From Streptomyces sp. S3(2020) (GTDB taxonomy: Bacteria; Actinomycetota; Actinomycetes; Streptomycetales; Streptomycetaceae): a DNA stretch of 64,000 bases. The stretch is from contig NZ_JABERD010000029.1 in NCBI RefSeq assembly GCF_013044505.1, positions 1 to 64,000 on the forward strand, in the 5' to 3' direction. The translations under genes and the position numbers were made by a program. The notes beneath the pieces were generated by a model. It was given only the letters and a program-made list of their open reading frames with translations. It ran no database searches and was not told the DNA's origin. Positions 7,214 to 14,188 of the stretch are shown in pieces; position 1 is the stretch's first letter, and every line of letters begins with the position of its first letter.

Positions 7214-7443
7214 CCCGGACCGTCGGCCCGTCTGCCTCAGCGCAGACGGGCCGACGTCGTTCCGGGCCTCAGTGCCGCCGACGACTTTCGGCCGGGCAAC
7301 GTCCGGGTGCGACAGGCCAGTTCGCGTTCGGCCCGTCGAATGCCCGCGTCTCACCTGCGACTTCACCTCGTTCGTCGGCCGGCTCGCGTCCGACGTGCCG
7401 TCAACTCGCCCAGCGGCCTCACAAGAAATTCCTGTCCGAATCA
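7214..7443. other. Intergenic stretch without recognisable gene
   Basis: Between the tRNA-Val terminator and the sugar-operon promoter I see no ORF with coding character on either strand and no repeat. The only structure is the tRNA terminator at its left end. Confidence 0.6.
7222..7255 (+). terminator. tRNA-Val terminator
   Basis: A perfect 14-bp stem, GTCGGCCCGTCTGC (7222-7235) with its complement at 7242-7255, and a 6-base loop, starting 9 bases after the tRNA. Confidence 0.85.
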
Positions 7444-7472
7444 TTGACGCATTCCGAGGCCCCTCGTAACTT
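7444..7472 (+). promoter_or_regulatory. Promoter of the sugar-uptake operon
   Basis: TTGACG (7444-7449), a 17-base spacer, and TAACTT (7467-7472) make a good vegetative sigma-factor promoter. The predicted start, about 7479, falls at the edge of the two LacI-type dyads, an arrangement suited to repression. The mRNA leader would be about 60 bases. Confidence 0.65.
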
Positions 7473-7480
7473 GTGCCAGC

Positions 7481-7503
7481 AAGCGCTTACTTGAAACGAT
7501 TCA
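7481..7503. promoter_or_regulatory. Two adjacent LacI-family operator-like dyads
   Basis: AAGCGCTT (7481-7488) is a perfect palindrome, and TGAAACGATTCA (7492-7503) is a near-perfect one. Both have a central CG as LacI-family operators do. Their centres are 13 bases apart, just downstream of the -10 box. They probably let a LacI-type repressor silence the operon until a sugar ligand is present. No such regulator gene lies within the window. Confidence 0.55.
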
Positions 7504-7540
7504 TGCAGGCGGCAACGACGCTGCGGGGAGGGGCCCGACC

Positions 7541-8827
7541 ATGGGAACCAGCAGGAATGTTGAGAGGCGAACGATCCTGAAGGTGGCCGGGGCCTCGGCT
7601 GCCACGATCGGGCTGGGGGCAACCACCGCGTGCGGTGGCGAAAGCGGTTCCGGAGACGGGACGGTGACACTCCGTTACGCGTGGTGGGGTGGCGAGCCGC
7701 GCACCATCGCCATCAAGAAGTCGATCGCGCTCTTCGAGAAGAAGTACCCGAAGATCAAGATCAAGCCCGAATTCACCGACTACGCAGCGTTCTGGGAGAA
7801 GTTCCAGACGCAGGCCTCCGGCGGGAATCCGCCGGACGTATTCCAGAATGCGGTCGGTTTCCTCCGCAAGTACGACAAGCGCGGTGTTCTGCTGGATCTC
7901 AAGGCGCAGGCGGACGCCGGGAATCTGGACCTGGACAACTTCCGCAACGGCGTTCTGGCGAACGGTCAGGTCGACGGCAAGCAGCTCGGTGTCCCCGTCG
8001 GCGCCAACACCATGGCGCTCGTCATCGACCTCAAGGCCTTCGAGAAGGCGGGCGTCGAGGCGAAGTTCGGCTGGACCTGGGACGAGTACTTCGACGCGCT
8101 GCAGACCATCCAGGACAAGCTGAAGATCGCCGGAGACACCGGCTATTTCAGCATCATGTACCTGTACGACCTGTATCTGCGTCAGAACGGCAAGGCGTTC
8201 TTCACCGACTCCGATCTCGGCTTCACCGAGGACGATCTGACGCAGTGGTGGGCCGACGGCTACAAGCGTGTGAAGTCCGGGCTCGTCGCCGACCCCAAGA
8301 AGATCGAACAGGTCATGCCCAAGTCCGGTCTGTCGGCGGGCCTTGCCGCGTCCGAGTTCACCTGGGACAACTTCTCCATCCGCTACGAGGGTGAGGGCGA
8401 GTCGGACTACGGCCTCGCGCCGATCCCCACCACGGACGGCAAGCAGACCGGCCAGTACCTCGGCTCGCTGATGATGAGCGCCTTCTCCGGGACCAAGCAC
8501 CCCAAGGAGGTCGCCCAGTTCATCTCCTTCATGGTCCACGACCCCGAGGTCGGCAAGATCATGGGCTACGACCGGGGCATCCTCGCCACCACCGAGCAGT
8601 ACGACGCCTTCAAGCCCACCGACGCCAACAACAAGGGCGTCGCGGCCTACGAGGAAGAGGTCGCCAAGGCCGGCGTGCTCGGGAAGATCACCCCGCACCC
8701 GTCCGGGACCGACGTCATCGAAGCGGCGTTCCTGCGCCTCGGCGGCGAGGTCGCCCAGGGCAAGACCAAGCCGGCCGACGCCGCCAAGGCGCTGTTCAGC
8801 GAGGCCAAGGCCGCGTTCGCGGGCTGA
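7541..8827 (+). CDS. Sugar ABC transporter substrate-binding lipoprotein (YesO-like)
   Basis: A 428-residue family 1 extracellular binding protein, predicted to capture an oligosaccharide outside the cell. The N-terminus carries a twin-arginine-like RRTILKVAGASAATIGLGA and a lipobox TTAC with the lipidated Cys31. The mature part begins VTLRYAWWGG and keeps family blocks such as EKKYPKIKIKPEF and GVPVGANTMALVIDL. A GGGAGGGG ribosome site lies just upstream of ATG 7541. It is first in a five-gene rightward operon behind the LacI-type operators. The link to rhamnogalacturonan fragments is inferred from the YetA-like protein downstream; other oligosaccharides are possible. Confidence 0.92.
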   Translation: MGTSRNVERRTILKVAGASAATIGLGATTACGGESGSGDGTVTLRYAWWGGEPRTIAIKKSIALFEKKYPKIKIKPEFTDYAAFWEKFQTQASGGNPPDVFQNAVGFLRKYDKRGVLLDLKAQADAGNLDLDNFRNGVLANGQVDGKQLGVPVGANTMALVIDLKAFEKAGVEAKFGWTWDEYFDALQTIQDKLKIAGDTGYFSIMYLYDLYLRQNGKAFFTDSDLGFTEDDLTQWWADGYKRVKSGLVADPKKIEQVMPKSGLSAGLAASEFTWDNFSIRYEGEGESDYGLAPIPTTDGKQTGQYLGSLMMSAFSGTKHPKEVAQFISFMVHDPEVGKIMGYDRGILATTEQYDAFKPTDANNKGVAAYEEEVAKAGVLGKITPHPSGTDVIEAAFLRLGGEVAQGKTKPADAAKALFSEAKAAFAG

Positions 8828-8841
8828 GGGGACGTACCACC

Positions 8842-9798
8842 ATGACGCTCGTCAAGGAAGCGCCCGCGCGTCCGGCGAAGAAGCGGTCCGCCGCTCCTTT
8901 TGCCGGGCGGCGCGGGCGGCGCCGCGAGAACATCGCCGGCTACCTCTTCATGTCGCCGTGGATCGCGGGGTTCCTGGTCCTCACGGCGGGGCCGATGATC
9001 GCGTCGCTGTACTACGCGTTCACCAGCTACAACCTGTTCACGCCGCCCAAGTGGGTGGGCCTGGACAACTTCACGACGATGTTCCAGGACCCGCGCTGGC
9101 AGAAGTCGGTCGAGGTCACACTCAAGTACGTCGTCGTGGCCACCCCGCTCAAGCTGCTGCTCGCGCTCGGTGTCGCGCTGCTGCTCGCGCAGAAGCGGAA
9201 GGGGCAGGGCCTGTACCGGGCCGCGTTCTACATGCCCTCGCTCATCGGCGCCAGCGTCTCCGTCGGCTTCGTGTGGCGGGCGCTGTTCTCGGACGACGCG
9301 GTCGTGGACCGTACACAGAAGGTCTTCGGGCTCGACGTGGGCGGCTGGATCGGCAACCCCGACTACGTCATCTACGCCCTGGTGGCCCTGAGCATCTGGC
9401 AGTTCGGTGCGCCGATGGTCATCTTCCTGGCCGGGCTCAAGCAGGTCCCGCAGGAGCTGTACGAGGCCGCCGAGGTCGACGGTGCCGGACCGCTGCGCAG
9501 GTTCTGGAACATCACGCTGCCGATGATCTCCCCGGTGCTGTTCTTCAACGTGCTGCTGGAGTCCATCCACGCGTTCCAGGTGTTCGGCTCCGCCTACGTC
9601 GTCTCCGACACCAGGTGCGGGCCCGCCGACGCCACCCTCGTCTACACCTGTTACCTCTACCAGAAGGGCTTCAAGGAGGCCCAGATGGGCTTCGCCTCCG
9701 CGATGGCCTGGACGCTGGTGATCGCGGTGGCGCTGGTCACGGCGGTCCTGTTCTGGTCGCAGAAGAAGTGGGTGCACTACGAGGAGGCCGCCAAGTGA
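8842..9798 (+). CDS. Sugar ABC transporter permease, MalF type (YesP-like)
   Basis: A 318-residue inner-membrane permease with six probable spans after a basic cytoplasmic N-terminus (KKRSAAPFAGRRGRRRENIAGY). The cytoplasmic EAA loop that contacts the ATPase is visible as ELYEAAEVDGAGPLRRFWNITLP. It starts 14 bases after the binding-protein gene and overlaps the next permease by 4 bases, so the three form one uptake system. No ATPase gene is in the cluster. In Streptomyces such importers usually share the multi-sugar ATPase MsiK, which is the likely partner. Confidence 0.92.
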   Translation: MTLVKEAPARPAKKRSAAPFAGRRGRRRENIAGYLFMSPWIAGFLVLTAGPMIASLYYAFTSYNLFTPPKWVGLDNFTTMFQDPRWQKSVEVTLKYVVVATPLKLLLALGVALLLAQKRKGQGLYRAAFYMPSLIGASVSVGFVWRALFSDDAVVDRTQKVFGLDVGGWIGNPDYVIYALVALSIWQFGAPMVIFLAGLKQVPQELYEAAEVDGAGPLRRFWNITLPMISPVLFFNVLLESIHAFQVFGSAYVVSDTRCGPADATLVYTCYLYQKGFKEAQMGFASAMAWTLVIAVALVTAVLFWSQKKWVHYEEAAK

Positions 9799-10664
9799 CC
9801 GCCACCACCCCTGTCGCGCACACCGTGAACGAGCGGAAGCGGGCCGGATCGATCGTCTGGCACGTCGGCGCGCTCCTCGTCCTCGCGGTCGTCCTCTACC
9901 CGGTGATCTGGGTGCTCGGCGCCTCCTTCAAGCCGAGCAAGGACATCATCGCCAGCCTCGACCTGCTGCCCACCAAGCCGGTCTGGGCGAACTTCTCCGG
10001 GCTCGCCGACGGCATCTCCGGCATCTCCATCACCAGCTTCTTCACCAACTCGCTGATGTACGCGGGCCTGGCCGTGGTCGGTGTGGTGCTGTCCAGCTCG
10101 CTGACGGCGTACGCCTTCGCCAAGATCCGGTTCGCCGGGCGGAACCTGATGTTCACGCTCATGATCGGCACCCTGCTGCTGCCGTACCACGTGCTGCTCA
10201 TCCCGCAGTACGTGCTGTTCCGCAACCTCGAACTCACCGACACCCTGGTGCCGCTCGTCGCGGGGAAGTTCCTGGCCACGGAAGCCTTCTTCGTGTTCCT
10301 GATGGTGCAGTTCATGCGCGGGCTCCCCAAGGAGCTGGACGAGGCTGCCAAGCTCGACGGCTGCGGACATCTGCGCACCTACTGGTCGATCGTGCTGCCG
10401 CTGAGCCGGCCCGCGATCATCACCAGTGCGATCTTCACCTTCATCAACGCCTGGAACGACTTCATGGGGCCGTTGATCTACCTCAACACCCCCGACAAGT
10501 ACACCGTCTCGCTCGGCCTGATGATGTTCCGCGACCAGGAGGGCATCTCCAACTACGGAAGCATGATCGCGATGTCGCTGGTGGCGCTCGTGCCGGTGAT
10601 CGCCTTCTTCATGGCCTTCCAGCGGTACCTCATCGACGGTATGGCGACCTCCGGATTGAAGTGA
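9795..10664 (+). CDS. Sugar ABC transporter permease, MalG type (YesQ-like)
   Basis: A 289-residue permease that pairs with the upstream MalF-type subunit. It has six probable spans; the EAA loop reads ELDEAAKLDGCGHLRTYWSIVLPLSRP, and the C-terminus RYLIDGMATSGLK is typical of the MalG/CUT1 group. The GTG start overlaps the preceding stop (GTGA), which is why this start was chosen even though the frame is open for 279 codons further upstream. That extension is only a shadow of the first permease gene. Confidence 0.92.
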   Translation: MTATTPVAHTVNERKRAGSIVWHVGALLVLAVVLYPVIWVLGASFKPSKDIIASLDLLPTKPVWANFSGLADGISGISITSFFTNSLMYAGLAVVGVVLSSSLTAYAFAKIRFAGRNLMFTLMIGTLLLPYHVLLIPQYVLFRNLELTDTLVPLVAGKFLATEAFFVFLMVQFMRGLPKELDEAAKLDGCGHLRTYWSIVLPLSRPAIITSAIFTFINAWNDFMGPLIYLNTPDKYTVSLGLMMFRDQEGISNYGSMIAMSLVALVPVIAFFMAFQRYLIDGMATSGLK

Positions 10665-10674
10665 GGCGAATCCC

Positions 10675-11268
10675 ATGGCCCAAGCGCGTGTGAAGGCCCG
10701 CAGGCTGTCCTTTCTCGGCGGGGAACGGTTCGCCGTGTTCGCCGAGTGTCTGCTCACGGGGGTGTGGATCGCCGTGGCCTCGCTCGGCGTCGTCACCTAC
10801 CCCGCGGCCTTCGCCGCAGGCACCCGCCACCTTCGCCGCCGTACCGGTCACGAGGGCGGCGGCCTGCGGGAGTTCGTCGAGGACTTCCGTACGGCCCTGC
10901 GCGGCGGGTGGGTCGTCGGGCTCGCCGGATGGGTGGTGGCCGCCGCGGTCTGGGTGGACGTCCTGGCCGCACGGGCCGGCCTGCCCGGCGGGCCGTTCGT
11001 CGGGGCCGTCGGCATCTTCGCACTGATCGGGCTCGCCGTGGCCCTGCTGCGGGCCGCGGCCAGTTGGACGCCCGGTGACGCCTGGCGGCTGCTGCTCGCG
11101 GACGCCGGGCGGCGGACCGTGCTCGATCCCGCCGGGTCCTTCCTGATCGTCTGCGGGCTGGGCGTCGTGGCCCTGTCCGCCATGTTCGTCGCACCGCTGG
11201 CGGTCCCCGTCCTCGGGGCCGTCGCGGCGGCGGCCGTCGCCGTCGAGGAACGCTACCGGCGCCGCTGA
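10675..11268 (+). CDS. DUF624 membrane protein (YesL-like)
   Basis: A 197-residue protein with an N-terminal cytoplasmic segment and four or five hydrophobic stretches (about 20-42, 85-100, 108-125, 155-190). The layout, with a first span ending LGVVTYPAAFAAGTRHLRRR, fits DUF624/YesL, whose genes often travel with carbohydrate importers. It starts 10 bases after the permease pair, with GAGGCG upstream of ATG 10675. The exact role of DUF624 proteins is unknown. Its presence between YesPQ-like permeases and a YetA-like protein strengthens the comparison with the Bacillus yes/yet locus. Confidence 0.7.
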   Translation: MAQARVKARRLSFLGGERFAVFAECLLTGVWIAVASLGVVTYPAAFAAGTRHLRRRTGHEGGGLREFVEDFRTALRGGWVVGLAGWVVAAAVWVDVLAARAGLPGGPFVGAVGIFALIGLAVALLRAAASWTPGDAWRLLLADAGRRTVLDPAGSFLIVCGLGVVALSAMFVAPLAVPVLGAVAAAAVAVEERYRRR

Positions 11269-11380
11269 AGGGCGGTGCCCCCGCACCAGGTCGGCGCCCC
11301 GGGCGCCGTACCTCTCTCTGTCATGCCCCTGACCATTGCACGGAAAAAGCTTCCCGCACGGAAGGAAAGGCAGGACCCCC

Positions 11381-14119
11381 ATGTCTCCCATCCCCCGCAG
11401 GTCCCTCCTCAAGGCGGCCGCCGTCGCCGGCGCCGCCGCACAGTTCAGCTGGGCCCTGGGCGCCAGGGACGCGCAGGCCGCGCCGAGAGCCGCGGAGGCC
11501 GACGACTCTCCCGTGACCCTGGACTGGCTGGAGGACGGCGGCCTCGGCGCCGCACCCGGCTCCACGCTCGGCGTCCCCTGGCCGAAGGGCGTCCACCAGG
11601 AGGACCAGACCTTCGCGCTGACGGACGCGGACGGCAAGTCCGTACCCGTGCAGTCCTGGCCGATCGCCTACTGGCCGGACGGATCCCTCAAGTGGACCGC
11701 CCACGCCGTGAGTTCGGGCGACGGCAAGCTCACCCTCGCCGCCGGCGAGGCCGCTGTACCGGACAAGAAGGTCACCGTCGACAAGAGCGGCGGCACCATC
11801 ACCGTCTCCACCGGTGTCATCACCGCGAGGATCGGCAAGTCCGGTGCCACGCTGATCAAGTCGGTCACCCGCGGCTCGACCGAGATCGCCAGGAACGGCA
11901 AGCTCGTGCTGATCCGCCAGCCCGAGATCGAGGACGAGGACCAGGGCGCGGTCAGGACCGAGCGCTTCGACGGCGCCATCTCCGAGGTCACCGTCGAGCA
12001 GGACGGCCCCGTCCGCGCGGTCGTCCGCATCGACGGCAAGCACCGCAAGGGCAACCGGAGTTGGCTGCCCTTCTCGATCCGTCTGTACTTCTACGCGGCC
12101 GCCGACTCCTTCCGCATGGTGCACACCATCACCTTCGACGGCACCCAGGAGCCGGGCAAGGCCAGCGGCGACTTCATCCGCGGCATCGGGGTCCGCTTCA
12201 CCGTGCCGATGCGCGACCAGTCCTACGACCGCCACATCCGCATCGGCGGCGACGGCACCGGTCTGCTGAGGGAGGCGGTGAAGGGCATCACGGGGCTGCG
12301 CCGCGACCCCGGCGCCGCCGTGCAGGCCGCCCAGTACGCCGGCGAGAAGCTGCCCGACCCGGCCACCTGGGACCAGCGGGTCACCACCCGCCTCCAGTAC
12401 ATCCCCGAGTGGGGCGACTACACCCTCTCCCAGCTCTCCGCCGACGGCTTCACCCTGCGCAAGCGCACCAAGAAGGGCCACGGCTGGATCGGCGCCGGCG
12501 GCGGCAGGCGGGCCTCCGGCTTCGGCTACGTCGGTGGCGCGAGCGGCGGACTCTCCTTCGGCCTCAGGGACTTCTGGGAGAAGTTCCCGGCCCAGCTCGA
12601 CATCCGCGACGCCCAGACCGACGAGGCCGAGGTCACCCTCTGGCTCTGGTCGCCCGAGGCACAGCCCATGGACCTGCGCTTCTACCACGACGGCATGGGC
12701 CAGGACACCTTCGCCGAGCAGCTCGAAGGCCTCAACATCACCTACGAGGACTACGAACCCGAGTTCGGCACGCCGTACGGCATCGCCCGCACGTCGGAAC
12801 TGCTGTTCTGGGCCAACGAGTCGACCCCGACCCCGGCGAAACTCGCCGAACAGGTCGAGGCCGTACGGGTGCTGCCCCAGCTCGCCGCGCCGCCCAAGCA
12901 GCTCATCAAGGCGCAGGTCTTCGGCCCCGGCCTGTACTCCGAGCCCGACCGCTCCACACCCGCCAAGGCGAAGATCGAGGACCACCTCGACTTCCTCTTC
13001 ACCTACTACAAGGACCAGGTGGAGCAGCGCCGTTGGTACGGCTTCTGGGACTACGGCGACATCATGCACACCTATGACACCGTCAGACACCAGTGGCGGT
13101 ACGACATCGGTGGCTACGCCTGGGACAACTCCGAGCTGTCGCCCGACCTCTGGCTCTGGTTCGCGTACCTCCGCTCGGGCCGCGCGGACATCTTCCGCTT
13201 CGCCGAGGCGATGACCCGGCACACCGGCGAGGTCGACGTCTACCACCTCGGCAAGTGGGCGGGGCTCGGCACCCGGCACGGTGTGCAGCACTACGCCGAC
13301 AGCGCCAAGCAGCAGCGCATCGCCAACACGACGTACCGCCGCTACTACTACTTCCTCACCGCGGACGAGCGCGTCGGCGACCTCATGCACGCCAACGTCG
13401 ACTCCGACGAGACCTTCCTCGTCCTCGACCCCATCCGCAAGATCCGCACTGAGCCGTACACCCCCGACCGGCACGCGCTGTCGATCGGCTTCGGCACGGA
13501 CTGGAGCGGGCTCGTGTCGGCCTGGCTGACGGAGTGGGAGCGCAAGGGGCCGAAGTGGGAGAAGGCCAAGGCGCGGGTGCTGTCGACGATGGAGACGATC
13601 GGCGCCCAGCCGAACGGCTTCGTCCAGGGGTCCGGCCTGTACGACCTCGACACCGGGAAGTTCGCCATCGCCTCGGCGCCGGTGGTCGGGGTCTCGCACC
13701 TCTCCGCCGTCTTCGGCCTCAACGAGCTGTGCGCCGAGCTCATCGACCTCGTCGACATCCCGAAGTTCAACGAGGCGTACTACGACTACTGCCGCTACTT
13801 CAACGCCACCAAGGCCGAGCAGGCGGCGCGGTACGGGTCCAACTTCGGCACGCTGCTGCTGTTCCAGGGGCACTCGCGGCTCGACGCGTACACGGCCGTG
13901 CGGACCGGGGACGAGAAGCTGGCCAAGCGGGCCTGGGAGAAGTTCTACAACTCCGACGGGTACAAGGAGTCGGCGCCCTGGAAGACGGAGGAGCTGAGCG
14001 GGCCGGTGGCGTTGGTGCCGGGCAGTGAGGCGGTGTGGGTGTCCACGAACGACACCGCGTTGTACGGGCTCGCGGCGATCGAGAACCTGGCGTTGCTCGG
14101 GGACAAGATGCCTTCGTAG
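11381..14119 (+). CDS. Tat-exported PcRGLX/YetA-like (exo-rhamnogalacturonan lyase family) protein
   Basis: A 912-residue secreted protein. The N-terminus PRRSLLKAAAVAGAAA is a twin-arginine signal, with probable cleavage near ARDAQA-APRA. Residues about 40-260 form a beta-rich domain (SWPIAYWPDGSLKWTAHA is a hallmark of the RIFT-barrel domain of PcRGLX/YetA). The middle and the C-terminal part, rich in aromatic and acidic residues (WYGFWDYGDIMHTYDT, GGYAWDNSELSPDLWLWFAY), fit an alpha/alpha-toroid. The fungal relative PcRGLX is an exo-acting rhamnogalacturonan lyase, so this enzyme probably trims pectic fragments outside the cell for the importer encoded upstream. Activity is inferred, not shown. 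ATG 11381 follows GGAAAGG; a large hairpin ends the operon. Confidence 0.8.
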   Translation: MSPIPRRSLLKAAAVAGAAAQFSWALGARDAQAAPRAAEADDSPVTLDWLEDGGLGAAPGSTLGVPWPKGVHQEDQTFALTDADGKSVPVQSWPIAYWPDGSLKWTAHAVSSGDGKLTLAAGEAAVPDKKVTVDKSGGTITVSTGVITARIGKSGATLIKSVTRGSTEIARNGKLVLIRQPEIEDEDQGAVRTERFDGAISEVTVEQDGPVRAVVRIDGKHRKGNRSWLPFSIRLYFYAAADSFRMVHTITFDGTQEPGKASGDFIRGIGVRFTVPMRDQSYDRHIRIGGDGTGLLREAVKGITGLRRDPGAAVQAAQYAGEKLPDPATWDQRVTTRLQYIPEWGDYTLSQLSADGFTLRKRTKKGHGWIGAGGGRRASGFGYVGGASGGLSFGLRDFWEKFPAQLDIRDAQTDEAEVTLWLWSPEAQPMDLRFYHDGMGQDTFAEQLEGLNITYEDYEPEFGTPYGIARTSELLFWANESTPTPAKLAEQVEAVRVLPQLAAPPKQLIKAQVFGPGLYSEPDRSTPAKAKIEDHLDFLFTYYKDQVEQRRWYGFWDYGDIMHTYDTVRHQWRYDIGGYAWDNSELSPDLWLWFAYLRSGRADIFRFAEAMTRHTGEVDVYHLGKWAGLGTRHGVQHYADSAKQQRIANTTYRRYYYFLTADERVGDLMHANVDSDETFLVLDPIRKIRTEPYTPDRHALSIGFGTDWSGLVSAWLTEWERKGPKWEKAKARVLSTMETIGAQPNGFVQGSGLYDLDTGKFAIASAPVVGVSHLSAVFGLNELCAELIDLVDIPKFNEAYYDYCRYFNATKAEQAARYGSNFGTLLLFQGHSRLDAYTAVRTGDEKLAKRAWEKFYNSDGYKESAPWKTEELSGPVALVPGSEAVWVSTNDTALYGLAAIENLALLGDKMPS

Positions 14120-14132
14120 GGGCTGATGCCGT

Positions 14133-14173
14133 GGGGAACCGCGCGACCGTTGTGGCTGGTCGCGCGGTTCCCC
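14133..14173. terminator. Bidirectional terminator of Streptomyces dispersed type
   Basis: A perfect 16-bp stem, GGGGAACCGCGCGACC (14133-14148) with its complement at 14158-14173, and loop GTTGTGGCT. It lies between two convergent genes. The right arm followed by GCGCCCCTGGG resembles a dispersed intergenic motif I remember as very frequent in Streptomyces genomes. Confidence 0.85.
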
Positions 14174-14188
14174 GCGCCCCTGGGTGGG

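Noticed and set aside
11321..13873. An 850-codon open frame antisense to the PcRGLX-like gene
   Set aside because: It is a by-product of GC-rich third positions. The translation is low-complexity Val/Gly/Asp/Arg with no domain, while the plus strand encodes a clear Tat-exported protein.
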